Assembly: GCA_017529175.1 (NCBI GenBank)
Contig: JAFXNX010000041.1
Coordinates: forward strand, 1-9,097
Length of the DNA: 9,097 nt
Direction: 5' to 3'
DNA from: Clostridia bacterium
Lineage (GTDB): Bacteria > Bacillota_A > Clostridia > Oscillospirales > CAG-272
Part shown: one piece after another, positions 1-7,431 of the stretch
Layout: every line of letters starts with the position of its first letter
How positions within the stretch are numbered: the stretch's first letter is position 1
Program-made: the position numbers and the translations under genes
The notes under the pieces: model-generated
The model's database searches: none
Seen by the model: the letters and a program-made list of their open reading frames with translations, nothing else
What the model was told of the DNA's origin: nothing

Positions 1-302
1 CGAAGCGCCCTCTCGAAGCCCATCTGCTCGATACCGGATATCTTTGCTCCGGAAAAGTGCTTCCTGAGCATCATGCAAAACATAGGCGGCGTCGCAGGGT
101 TGTCGATCTTCATAGAGGTTATATTGATCCGCGCGTTTGAAGACCCGACGTCAATAAGTATTTTTCTGCTCTCGCCCGCGCATCTGACGGTGAGCAGTAT
201 TTCGTTTTTCTGCGGCTGATGTATCTTTTCGATCCTGCCGCCGACAAGAGTCTGTCTCATCTCACTTGCGATGTGAGACAGAATACCAGCGTCAAATGCC
301 AT
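1..302 (-). CDS. rqcH: RqcH (Rqc2/NEMF family) ribosome quality-control factor, N-terminal part
   Basis: Only the first 100 codons are present; the gene continues past the left edge. RqcH binds the peptidyl-tRNA-blocked 50S subunit after ribosome splitting and recruits tRNA-Ala to add C-terminal alanine tails that mark the chain for degradation. The visible part is the start of the NFACT-N domain (older annotations call the family fibronectin-binding protein FbpA). It shows the family opening MAFD, the VGGRIEKIHQP block at about residues 20-30, and NPATPPMFCMMLRKH at about 68-82, which is close to diagnostic. Glu97-Arg98 falls where Bacillus RqcH has Asp97-Arg98. The ATG at 302 is supported by a strong AGGAAGGAG six bases upstream. 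It is the last visible gene of a leftward unit, 13 bases after the GNAT gene. The family assignment is firm; the state of the rest of the gene cannot be judged. Confidence 0.95.
   Translation of the reverse strand, partial: MAFDAGILSHIASEMRQTLVGGRIEKIHQPQKNEILLTVRCAGESRKILIDVGSSNARINITSMKIDNPATPPMFCMMLRKHFSGAKISGIEQMGFERAL
253..280 (-). repeat. Two overlapping alternative inverted repeats in the 5' coding part of rqcH
   Basis: Two mutually exclusive hairpins can form here in the rqcH transcript. One pairs 253-259 with 274-280 (TGTCTCA/TGAGACA, 7 bp, 14-base loop). The other pairs 260-265 with 273-278 (TCTCAC/GTGAGA, 6 bp, 7-base loop). They share the arm nearest the start codon, about 20 bases into the coding sequence. 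The symmetry is directly visible; a function is not established and it may be chance. Confidence 0.4.
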
Positions 303-308
303 GACTTA

Positions 309-317
309 CTCCTTCCT
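309..317 (-). promoter_or_regulatory. Strong Shine-Dalgarno of rqcH overlapping the upstream stop codon
   Basis: AGGAAGGAG lies six bases before the rqcH ATG and fixes that start. Its first bases belong to the TAG stop codon of the GNAT gene (318-316), so ribosomes ending the GNAT gene stop directly on the rqcH initiation site. Termination and reinitiation are therefore likely to be linked (inference). Confidence 0.85.
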
Positions 318-1020
318 ACAAATTTCTGTAGCAAACAAAACTGAACGTTTTTCCTTTGTATTTCAGTCCGCACTTTTCCGCGACGGCACGCGACGCCCCG
401 TTTGAGGCGCGGCATTGATAAACCACCCGCTCGCCTCGCGACAGAAGATACTTACAAAGCGATGCGCAAACTGCACTCGCATAACCTTTACCGCGCTCAG
501 CGGGGACCGTTTCAACGTTAACTTCAATCGCGCCGTCTTCCGAAAGATCGTTGACGGACGCGACGGACAATGCGGCGCCGTCCCTTACCGCGGCAAACGC
601 GACGTCATTCTTATCGTCGTCATTTATCGTGAAGTCGCGAGTTGTTGCAAAATAATATTTTGAAAGTTCATCCTCGGTTTCGATGAATACAACCTCGGCG
701 TCTGATATTTGCATCGTTCTTATACCGTCTTCGCTTACCGCTTCATATTTCAGCACGGTGTGGTCGTATTCCCATTCGTACTCATATCCCGCGTCGTTCA
801 TCGCCGGCTCAACGCGGCGTCTTAAAAAACTTATCGCGTCGCTTGAGAACGGATCGCGCGCAAAGAAACGCGAAAACTCTCCCGCTTCTTTTTCAAAGCG
901 GGAGTAGACAGTTATCACGGTACCGTCATTGTCTTTTGATACCTGAACGGGGACTGCGATCTCGCCGTCCCCTTCCATCGCGAACTCTTCAAGTTCCGCG
1001 TCTTCAAATATAATTCTCAT
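316..1020 (-). CDS. GNAT-family N-acetyltransferase with an uncharacterised N-terminal region
   Basis: This is a 234-residue protein. The C-terminal third (about 135-234) looks like a GNAT fold: a beta strand VNVETV (168-172), the acetyl-CoA pyrophosphate-binding loop ERGKGYA (175-181) matching R/Q-x-x-G-x-G/A, and the motif B region NGASRAVAEKCGLKYKG (207-223). GNAT enzymes transfer an acetyl group from acetyl-CoA to an amine; the substrate here cannot be read from sequence. The first 130 or so residues are acidic and aromatic-rich and I recognise no family in them. The frame is open to an ATG at 1050, but I chose the ATG at 1020 because it forms an ATGA overlap with the stop of the upstream DUF4838 gene, and the extra ten residues would lie inside that gene. 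No good Shine-Dalgarno precedes it, so translation is probably coupled. No signal peptide or membrane segment is visible, so it is likely cytoplasmic. Confidence 0.83.
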   Translation of the reverse strand: MRIIFEDAELEEFAMEGDGEIAVPVQVSKDNDGTVITVYSRFEKEAGEFSRFFARDPFSSDAISFLRRRVEPAMNDAGYEYEWEYDHTVLKYEAVSEDGIRTMQISDAEVVFIETEDELSKYYFATTRDFTINDDDKNDVAFAAVRDGAALSVASVNDLSEDGAIEVNVETVPAERGKGYASAVCASLCKYLLSRGERVVYQCRASNGASRAVAEKCGLKYKGKTFSFVCYRNL

Positions 1021-2795
1021 TGTTTCGGATTTTCCCAGAAGAGCGGGCACGTCATATAGTCTGGCTCGTCCACTTTATCCATCCACGCAAATTCGCGCGG
1101 GCAGATCATTCCGTACATCTTCATCAATTTGAAGAGGACCTTGCCGTTTTCAACTATCTTCGCGCAAGCGTCGTCGTACTCGGCGCGTCTTGACTCGTCG
1201 TCTTTTGTTTCATCTTTGATCTGATTGTAGATAAAGAATTTATAGTTGTAAAGCTGTATCTCGGAGCAGTTGATATGCGCCGTCTCCTCATCCGTTTCCG
1301 CAAGAGAACGCGCCTTGTCATAATACTCTCCGGCGCGGCGGACATATTCAAGCTTCGCCTCAAGTTCGTTTGTATATCCGTCCGGCTTGATGTAGATCGA
1401 CGCGTTATCGAAGTAGATACCGAAATGAGAATCCTTCGAGCACTCCGCCATATAGTCGATCAGTTCTCTTATGTACTTGCCGCCCTTTCCGTAATAACCC
1501 TCGCAGAAGCGGTCTATCTCGCGCCAGTACTCTTCTTCCGTCATATACGGATTCCAAAGAAGTCTTGCAAGGATATATCCTTTGAGTTCGCCGAACTCTC
1601 CGTTCGGGCAGAAAATGTTACCCTGCTCGAATACCCCTTCCGCTCCGTTTCTTGCAAAGAACTCAACGTTGCGGCGCAAGATCGGGATATTCATAAACGA
1701 CGTCGCGTAGTTAGTGAAGTCGGTCGTGTAATCCCATATAAAGAGGTGCTTTGTTCTGCGCGCCCACTCGATGAGCTGTTCGGAGAAGGGCTCAGACGGC
1801 TCCTCGTGTCCGGGAGTTTCGTGACAGTCCTCGTGAGCGTGTCTGAAACAACACTCGATCGAGCAAAGACGGACGATCACGTTATCCTCGGGCATTATGG
1901 TCTTCGGGGGCTTTCTTGTGAATCTGTAAGCAAATGTATCGAACAAAACGTCCGGATATTCGTCTTTCAGTTCGCGTGCTATTCTGTTGACGAACTGAAG
2001 CATCGTACCCATTTCGGACTCTTCGCGCTCGTTCACCGCGCGGCACTTGTCGCACTTGCAGGCGCCGGTGTCGCCGTCGTTCTGCGTGATCGACATGATC
2101 TTCGCGTGCGGACACTCGCGCAGCTTGCGTCTCACGTTTTTGAGAACGGTCTTGTAAACGTTCTCGTCGGAAAGGCACGGCTGTACCCACGCGCGTTCTC
2201 CCTCGGGACACTGCTCGGCAAGATAACCGATAGTATGCTGAAAATCGCCCGCGTAGTAAACGCCGCCTCCGTATTTTTCCGTGAGCACTCTGTCGGAGCA
2301 TCCGTTTATCTTCAGCTTCGCGCTGATGACTTCGTCTTTAACAGGATACCAGTAAGAGTTTCTCGACATGAATACCGGGATCTCTTCATCGTCTATCGCG
2401 TCTATATCGAGCGTCTCTTTTCTCGGAACCCTCTCGTAATCGTTTGTCATAAAGAGACATCCGCAGCACTTTTCGAGGAAAGTATATACGCCGTAAAGCG
2501 CGCCTCTTATTCCCGAGCCGAGGATAAAGATCTTTTCTCCTTCGGTCACGATCTTAAAACCTTCGTCAGCGAGTTTTGAGACGAGCGCGTCGTTGTATCC
2601 GCCGCGGTTGGTAAAGCCAACGACGATCTCTTTTGCGCCGCGCCGTCTGTTATCGGTAAACTCGCAGAAAACGGCTCCCGTTATTTTAAAAAGATATTTT
2701 TTGAGTTCGCTCACCGCGGTCTTCTCGGACTTCGTGGCGTCTGCTCTGTAAATTATCTCGTAATCGGTAAGTTTTGATGAGGCAATTCTTGGCAT
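1017..2795 (-). CDS. DUF4838 protein with GH67-type N-terminal domain, putative cytoplasmic glycoside hydrolase
   Basis: A 592-residue protein. Residues about 10-125 resemble the alpha-glucuronidase (GH67) N-terminal or GH20b-like domain: paired beta strands, then the GFKIVTEGEKIFILGSG and RGALYGVYTFLEKCCGC blocks. Residues about 140-430 match DUF4838: QPCLSDENV (205-213), SITQNDGDTGACKCDKC (235-251), the FVNRIARELKDEYPDV region (268-283), PPKTIMPEDNVIVRLC (296-311) and IWDYTTDF (353-360). The rest is helical. DUF4838 proteins are usually placed among carbohydrate-active enzymes by their (beta/alpha)8-like architecture; substrate and catalytic residues are not known to me. There is no signal peptide, suggesting action on imported or intracellular sugar. 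The frame opens upstream to an ATG at 2891, but the ATG at 2795 has AAGGAG seven bases upstream, and the longer start would place coding sequence over the promoter. It is the first gene of the leftward unit and overlaps the GNAT gene by four bases. Confidence 0.85.
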   Translation of the reverse strand: MPRIASSKLTDYEIIYRADATKSEKTAVSELKKYLFKITGAVFCEFTDNRRRGAKEIVVGFTNRGGYNDALVSKLADEGFKIVTEGEKIFILGSGIRGALYGVYTFLEKCCGCLFMTNDYERVPRKETLDIDAIDDEEIPVFMSRNSYWYPVKDEVISAKLKINGCSDRVLTEKYGGGVYYAGDFQHTIGYLAEQCPEGERAWVQPCLSDENVYKTVLKNVRRKLRECPHAKIMSITQNDGDTGACKCDKCRAVNEREESEMGTMLQFVNRIARELKDEYPDVLFDTFAYRFTRKPPKTIMPEDNVIVRLCSIECCFRHAHEDCHETPGHEEPSEPFSEQLIEWARRTKHLFIWDYTTDFTNYATSFMNIPILRRNVEFFARNGAEGVFEQGNIFCPNGEFGELKGYILARLLWNPYMTEEEYWREIDRFCEGYYGKGGKYIRELIDYMAECSKDSHFGIYFDNASIYIKPDGYTNELEAKLEYVRRAGEYYDKARSLAETDEETAHINCSEIQLYNYKFFIYNQIKDETKDDESRRAEYDDACAKIVENGKVLFKLMKMYGMICPREFAWMDKVDEPDYMTCPLFWENPKQ

Positions 2796-2802
2796 TATTT
2801 GA

Positions 2803-2808
2803 CTCCTT
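2803..2808 (-). promoter_or_regulatory. Shine-Dalgarno AAGGAG deciding the DUF4838 start
   Basis: AAGGAG sits seven bases before the ATG at 2795, optimal for Gram-positive initiation. No comparable site precedes the upstream in-frame ATG at 2891. Confidence 0.85.
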
Positions 2809-2825
2809 AAAATATTTTCGTTGTA

Positions 2826-2854
2826 ATTATAGCAGAAAAATTCAGTCATTTCAA
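2826..2854 (-). promoter_or_regulatory. Sigma-A promoter of the DUF4838–GNAT–rqcH unit
   Basis: Read on the minus strand: a -35 box TTGAAA (2854-2849), a 17-base spacer, and a perfect -10 box TATAAT (2831-2826) preceded by TGC, an extended -10. Transcription should start near 2819, giving a leader of about 24 bases. The match to the housekeeping consensus is close enough that strong constitutive transcription is expected unless a repressor acts. Confidence 0.85.
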
Positions 2855-2909
2855 CAATAATTCTCAATAAAATGAAATTCGTTTTTCGCAATAAATATAT
2901 TCTGACTTA

Positions 2910-2938
2910 TAGATTTTTTAATAAAAGTGTGTTATAAT
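2910..2938 (+). promoter_or_regulatory. Sigma-A promoter of the lon operon
   Basis: A perfect -10 box TATAAT (2933-2938) is preceded by TGT (extended -10). At 17 bases spacing the -35 is TAGATT (2910-2915), a poor match, so the extended -10 probably compensates. Transcription should start near 2945, leaving a leader of about 23 bases. I see no CIRCE inverted repeat or tandem CtsR heptads around it, so classical heat-shock control of lon is not evident. Confidence 0.75.
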
Positions 2939-2967
2939 ATATAAATCAAACTCGAAAGGAAACAGCA

Positions 2968-5307
2968 ATGCCCTTTGATACTAACGACACAGAAGGATTG
3001 AAACTGCCGGTAATAACTCTCGGCACGATGATAACATATCCGTACATACCTGTAAATTTTGATATATTGCGCGAAGGCTCTCTTCTTGCGTTCGACCACG
3101 CGGACAAATCCGACAAGACCGTTTTTCTCGCGTTCTCGAAGGATCCCGACATATTTACCCCGAAGCCGGACGAGCTTCTCACAGTCGGCGTTATCGCAAA
3201 GATCGAGCAGTCGATCTCCATTATCGACGACGCGGTAAAGGTGATGATGAGAGGTATCTGCCGCGCCACTTCCCTCGGATATTCCGAGGAGGGCGGCATA
3301 CTTTTCGCGTCCGTGATCCCCGAGGTATACGTTGAGCCGACGAGCAGTGTGCGCGACGAGGCGCTTCGCCGTCACATCGTAACAAAGATCCGTGAGCTTT
3401 CAAAGCTTCTTCCTCCGGAAGGACGCGGACAGATGGCCGCGGCGAAAGATATATCAGATATCGGTCAGCTTGCCGATTTTGCATCATATACCGCGTTCTC
3501 AAGGTATGAGGACAAGGTCAAGATACTCTCGGAGTTCGACAGAGCGAAGCGGGCGCTTCTCGCTTGCGCGGTCCTTGAGAACGATATCGAGATCTATAAA
3601 GAAGAAATACTCATCCACCAGAAGATACAGAAGAATCTTGAAAAGATCCAGTATGAGAACTATTTACGCGAAAAAGTGAAAGTCATCCGCGAAGAACTGG
3701 GCGACGAGGACGACGATATCGAAGACTATATCGACGCGATCGAAAAGACGAGTTTTTCTTCAGATAAGAAAGTCTCCGACGATATTGCCGACAAACTGAT
3801 GAAAGAGGTCTCAAGGCTTTCCAAAATGCCCTTCGGAGCGCCCGAAGCGGTAGTCGTCAAAGGATATCTCGACACTTGCCTTGATCTTCCGTGGGACGTC
3901 GTGACGGTCGACACGGTCGACGTCGCCGCGGCAAAGAAAATTCTCGATGAAGATCACGACGGACTTGAGAAGCCCAAAGAACGCATTCTCGAGTACCTCG
4001 CGGTCAAACAGCTAAACCCCTCGCTTCGCAATCAGATACTCTGTTTCGTAGGACCTCCCGGAGTCGGTAAGACGTCTCTCGGTATGTCGATAGCGCGCGC
4101 TATGGGACGCAAATTCGCAAGAGTCGCTCTCGGCGGTATCCACGACGAAGCGGAGATAAGAGGGCACCGCAAGACTTATATCGGATCGATGCCCGGCAGA
4201 ATAATCGCGGCGATCGAGCAGGCGGGAAGCCGAAACCCCGTTCTTCTTCTCGACGAGATTGACAAAATGTGCGCAAGCGTTCAGGGAGACCCTTCGTCCG
4301 CTATGCTTGAAGTCCTCGACAGCGAGCAGAACAAAAACTTCCGCGACCACTATCTTGAAGTTCCGTTCGATCTTTCCGACTGTCTCTTTATCTGTACTGC
4401 GAACAACGCGTCGGAGATCCCTCCCGCTCTTTATGACAGAATGGAGATAATAGAGCTTACGACTTACACGGACAACGAAAAATTCATGATCGCAAAGAAT
4501 CATCTGATACCCAAACAGATGAAGCGTCACGGCCTTACGAAGCGTATGCTCCGCCTCAAGGACGACGCCCTTACGGCGATCATCTCGGGATATACGAAGG
4601 AATCCGGAGTCAGAAATCTTGAACGCGAGCTGTCTTCCCTTTTCAGAAAAGCCGCGAAAAAGATCGCGACGGGAGAGGCAAAAAGCCTTACCGTTTCCGC
4701 GAAGAATATCGAAGAATATCTCGGACCGAGAAAGTACAATGACGAGAAAGCGGATCAGAGCGATCTTGTCGGCGTCGTTTGCGGACTTGCTTATACCTCC
4801 GTCGGAGGGGATATACTTAAGATCGAAACGTCTGTAATGCCCGGAGACGGAAAACTTCGCCTGACAGGAACTCTCGGCGACGTTATGAAGGAATCCGCGG
4901 AGATCGCGGTAAGCTACATCAGAAGCCACGCCGACGCGCTCAAGGTCGACGGAAACTTCTACAAAACAAGAGATATCCATATCCACGTTCCGGAAGGCGC
5001 AACGCCGAAGGACGGGCCGTCCGCGGGCGTCACGATGCTTACGAGCCTTGCAAGCTCCCTCTCCGGAAGATCGGTAAAAGCCGATATAGCGATGACGGGT
5101 GAGCTGACTCTGACAGGACGCGTTCTTCCCATCGGAGGACTTAAAGAAAAGACTTTCGCCGCGTATAAAGCGGGTATCAAAAAAGTCATCATTCCGAAAG
5201 ACAACCTACCGGATCTTGCCGATATTGACAAAACGGTTAGAGATAAACTCGAGTTCGTACCCGTAACGAAAGCGTCGGAAGTGCTCTCTATCGCTCTGAA
5301 CAGGTAA
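2968..5307 (+). CDS. lon: Lon protease (LonA type), ATP-dependent serine protease
   Basis: A full-length 779-residue LonA (family about 770-820). It unfolds and degrades misfolded and regulatory proteins in the cytoplasm as an ATP-driven hexamer. Domains in order: N-terminal substrate-binding domain (about 10-200), helical/coiled-coil linker (about 200-310), AAA+ module (about 330-585) and protease domain (about 590-779). Walker A is GPPGVGKT (362-369), Walker B LLLDEID (426-432), and sensor-2-type YTKESGVRNLER lies at 542-553. The catalytic dyad is Ser685 in DGPSAG and Lys728 in GGLKEK, 43 residues apart as in E. coli Lon (Ser679/Lys722). No transmembrane segment, which excludes LonB. The ATG at 2968 has AAGGA seven bases upstream. 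It heads the rightward operon and is followed five bases later by ysxC, the same neighbour as in Bacillus subtilis. All key residues are intact. Confidence 0.99.
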   Translation: MPFDTNDTEGLKLPVITLGTMITYPYIPVNFDILREGSLLAFDHADKSDKTVFLAFSKDPDIFTPKPDELLTVGVIAKIEQSISIIDDAVKVMMRGICRATSLGYSEEGGILFASVIPEVYVEPTSSVRDEALRRHIVTKIRELSKLLPPEGRGQMAAAKDISDIGQLADFASYTAFSRYEDKVKILSEFDRAKRALLACAVLENDIEIYKEEILIHQKIQKNLEKIQYENYLREKVKVIREELGDEDDDIEDYIDAIEKTSFSSDKKVSDDIADKLMKEVSRLSKMPFGAPEAVVVKGYLDTCLDLPWDVVTVDTVDVAAAKKILDEDHDGLEKPKERILEYLAVKQLNPSLRNQILCFVGPPGVGKTSLGMSIARAMGRKFARVALGGIHDEAEIRGHRKTYIGSMPGRIIAAIEQAGSRNPVLLLDEIDKMCASVQGDPSSAMLEVLDSEQNKNFRDHYLEVPFDLSDCLFICTANNASEIPPALYDRMEIIELTTYTDNEKFMIAKNHLIPKQMKRHGLTKRMLRLKDDALTAIISGYTKESGVRNLERELSSLFRKAAKKIATGEAKSLTVSAKNIEEYLGPRKYNDEKADQSDLVGVVCGLAYTSVGGDILKIETSVMPGDGKLRLTGTLGDVMKESAEIAVSYIRSHADALKVDGNFYKTRDIHIHVPEGATPKDGPSAGVTMLTSLASSLSGRSVKADIAMTGELTLTGRVLPIGGLKEKTFAAYKAGIKKVIIPKDNLPDLADIDKTVRDKLEFVPVTKASEVLSIALNR

Positions 5308-5312
5308 ATCAA

Positions 5313-5915
5313 ATGAAACTGAATGTCAACAACGCATCACTCAAAATGAGCGCGGGCGACCCGCGGCAGTTCCCTGCCGACGCTCTGCCGCAAGTTGCGC
5401 TCGCGGGGCGTTCCAACGTCGGGAAAAGTTCCCTCGTGAACTGTCTTTTGAACAGAAAATCGTTTGCTCGTGTCAGCGGCGAGCCCGGAAAGACAATAAC
5501 GGTGAATTTCTACGAAATAGATAAAAAAATGTATCTTGTCGACCTTCCCGGTTACGGCTTTGCAAAGCGGACAAAGAGTGAGGCGGCAAAGTGGAGAGCT
5601 CTCACGGACGGTTTCTTCACGAACAACCGAAACTTCGATCTTGTCAAAATGGTTGTACAGCTCATCGACTCACGTATCGGTCCGACAAAAGACGACGAGG
5701 ATATGCTGTATTATCTGACTGAATGCGGTATACCGCACATCGTGTGCGCTACTAAATGCGACAAGTTGAACGCAACCGAGAGAAAGAAAACGGCGCAGGC
5801 GATCTCGTCTCACCCCGCGTTGAGCGGCGCGGACGAGGTGATATTCTTTTCGTCCAAAACAAAGGAAGGACGCGATGCGCTCTGGAATTCGATCGAATCA
5901 CACTGTAACTTGTAA
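5313..5915 (+). CDS. ysxC: Ribosome-biogenesis GTPase YsxC/EngB (YihA)
   Basis: A 200-residue single-domain TrmE-Era-EngA-like GTPase of normal family length. YsxC acts late in 50S subunit assembly and is essential in B. subtilis. G motifs are all visible: G1 GRSNVGKS (32-39), the G2 threonine in GKTITVNFY (59-67), G3 DLPGYGFAK (77-85), G4 TKCD (147-150), and the G5 region FSSKTKEG (179-186). The start lies five bases after lon; the only Shine-Dalgarno-like bases (AGGT) overlap the last codons of lon, so translation is probably coupled to lon. The lon–ysxC order is conserved across many Firmicutes. Confidence 0.98.
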   Translation: MKLNVNNASLKMSAGDPRQFPADALPQVALAGRSNVGKSSLVNCLLNRKSFARVSGEPGKTITVNFYEIDKKMYLVDLPGYGFAKRTKSEAAKWRALTDGFFTNNRNFDLVKMVVQLIDSRIGPTKDDEDMLYYLTECGIPHIVCATKCDKLNATERKKTAQAISSHPALSGADEVIFFSSKTKEGRDALWNSIESHCNL

Positions 5916-5927
5916 GAGAGGACCTTT

Positions 5928-6635
5928 ATGGGCATTTTAAATCTTCTGACCTCGAGCTACGATATAAAAACAAAGATAATGCTGTTTCTCTTTACGGCGC
6001 TTATCGTTGTGTTTTCCCTTTCGGTACACGAGTGTTCGCACGGACTGGCGGCATACGCTCTCGGCGACAGCACGGCGAAATACCGCGGCAGACTGACGCT
6101 GAATCCTAAAAAGCACATGAACCCGGTAGGCACGATAATGATGCTTCTTATCGGATTCGGATACGCAGAGCCCGTGCCGATCAATCCCAACAACTTCAAA
6201 AACAGAAAACTCGGCATGGCAATATCCGCTTTTGCCGGACCGTTTTCAAACTTCATCCTCGCTTTCATCGCCATTTTTTCGGAAAAGCTCGTTCTCAACG
6301 CGGTGAATTCTTCCGAAGACGCTCTGATGAGCTACTTTTCGGGAAATTCATTCTTTTACTACCTTGATCTTTTCCTGTACCTGATGGCGATCATGAATCT
6401 TGCCCTGATGGTATTCAATCTGATACCGATACCGCCTCTTGACGGCTCGCGTATCCTCAATATTTTTCTTCCGGAAAAGTATTATTTCAAACTCATGAGA
6501 TACGAGCAGTATACTGCGCTGATATTCTTCGCTGTAGTATTCCTTTCAACAAGACTTTTCAAATTCGATATCCTTTTCGGAATACCGAATGCGATCTACA
6601 ACGGTCTGTATAAACTGGTAAGTTTGATTATTTAA
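5928..6635 (+). CDS. Site-2-type intramembrane metalloprotease (peptidase M50)
   Basis: A 235-residue polytopic membrane protein. The zinc-binding HExxH motif is HECSH (34-38), inside the first long hydrophobic segment (about 16-40). The third metal ligand lies in the conserved NLIPIPPLDG motif, Asp172. Further hydrophobic segments fall at about 65-80, 97-121, 145-168 and 195-212. There is no PDZ domain, so it belongs with the compact YwhC-like group rather than RseP or SpoIVFB with its CBS domain. Such enzymes cut transmembrane segments of anchored proteins; the substrate here is unknown. GAGAGGA lies five bases before the ATG and the gap from ysxC is 12 bases. Compact M50 proteases are common next to scpA in Clostridia, so the placement is conserved rather than accidental (family knowledge). 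Confidence 0.95.
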   Translation: MGILNLLTSSYDIKTKIMLFLFTALIVVFSLSVHECSHGLAAYALGDSTAKYRGRLTLNPKKHMNPVGTIMMLLIGFGYAEPVPINPNNFKNRKLGMAISAFAGPFSNFILAFIAIFSEKLVLNAVNSSEDALMSYFSGNSFFYYLDLFLYLMAIMNLALMVFNLIPIPPLDGSRILNIFLPEKYYFKLMRYEQYTALIFFAVVFLSTRLFKFDILFGIPNAIYNGLYKLVSLII

Positions 6636-6636
6636 T

Positions 6637-7413
6637 ATGGAACTGAACTACAAACTTGAAAAATTCGAGGGACCGCTGGATCTGCTGCTCTCTCTCATAT
6701 CGAAAAACAAAATAGACATAGCGGATATACCGATCTCCCTTCTTTGCGATCAGTACATGGAGTATATCTCGAAAGCCGCCGAGCTCGACATGGAGCTCTC
6801 GAGCGACTTTCTGTATATGGCGTCGGAGCTTATGCTTATCAAAAGCCGTATGCTCCTTCCCCGCGACGAGGAGAAGGATGAAGACCCGAGAGAAGCTCTC
6901 GCCGCGGCGCTCCTTGAGTACCAGAGGGCAAAGTCCGCGTCAGAACGCCTCAAAGTCATGTTCGGCGAGTACGGAAGCCGCATGATAAAGGAAACGGACG
7001 AGATCTCTCCCGACAAGACTTACGTCGCGGACCACGAATCGGAACTGCTTTACAAAGCGTTTCTCAAAGTGATGAACGAAGTGCGCGTTTCGGACGAGGA
7101 CGCGAAAAAGAAATTCGAGCCGCTCATAAAACGGCGCACCGTGTCCGTTGTCTCGATAGTCGAAAATCTCGCAAGACGCCTTCGCGGAGGAAGACGGGTA
7201 TCCCTCGGCTCCTTTTTTAGGCAGGCGGAAGACAGACTCGAGCTCGTTTCAATGTTTCTTGCGATGCTCGAACTTCTCAAATCAGGACACCTTACGATAA
7301 ACGAAGACACGGAGAGCGACGACGGTGTGATCGACGCGACGTCGGATATTACAATATCGCTTACCGAGGACGCCGATATCGAAGAGCTTACAAAGATAGT
7401 AAACTATGAATAA
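6637..7413 (+). CDS. scpA: Segregation and condensation protein A (kleisin subunit of SMC complex)
   Basis: A 258-residue ScpA. It is the kleisin that bridges the two Smc heads and binds ScpB, compacting and separating chromosomes. The N-terminal signature FEGPLDLLLSLI (10-21) is the family hallmark, followed by ASELMLIKSRMLLP (62-75), an acidic linker, and a C-terminal winged helix (about 165-225) with the FLAMLELLKSG block (207-217). About 15 extra acidic residues (243-258) follow the usual end. The start is one base after the M50 stop codon and has no clear Shine-Dalgarno, so reinitiation is likely. ScpB is the next gene. Confidence 0.97.
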   Translation: MELNYKLEKFEGPLDLLLSLISKNKIDIADIPISLLCDQYMEYISKAAELDMELSSDFLYMASELMLIKSRMLLPRDEEKDEDPREALAAALLEYQRAKSASERLKVMFGEYGSRMIKETDEISPDKTYVADHESELLYKAFLKVMNEVRVSDEDAKKKFEPLIKRRTVSVVSIVENLARRLRGGRRVSLGSFFRQAEDRLELVSMFLAMLELLKSGHLTINEDTESDDGVIDATSDITISLTEDADIEELTKIVNYE

Positions 7414-7431
7414 ACTCAAAAGGATCATAAA

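Noticed and set aside
1275..2579. Open frame of 434 codons on the plus strand inside the DUF4838 gene
   Set aside because: It is antisense to a gene with strong family motifs, has no ribosome binding site, and its product is rich in Arg, Val and Leu without recognisable motifs, as expected of an antisense shadow.
2849..2869. Fur/PerR-like 7-1-7 sequence overlapping the -35 box of the leftward promoter (TGAGAAT-T-ATTGTTG)
   Set aside because: It matches about 10 of 14 positions with a poor right half. In AT-rich DNA this is expected by chance, and none of the genes suggests metal control.
2848..2878. ATTTCA/TGAAAT inverted repeat around the leftward -35 region
   Set aside because: Arms are only 6 bp with a 19-base gap in AT-rich sequence; not enough to call an operator.
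2796..2891. 32-residue N-terminal extension of the DUF4838 protein from the ATG at 2891
   Set aside because: It would overlap the near-consensus promoter and lacks a Shine-Dalgarno, while the ATG at 2795 has an ideal one. The extension is not a convincing signal peptide.
2880..2967. CIRCE or CtsR heat-shock operator before lon
   Set aside because: Looked for the CIRCE inverted repeat and the tandem GGTCAAA heptads; neither is present.
4012..4986. Open frame of 324 codons on the minus strand opposite lon
   Set aside because: It lies wholly opposite the conserved AAA+ and protease coding region of lon and has no motif, start signal or promoter.
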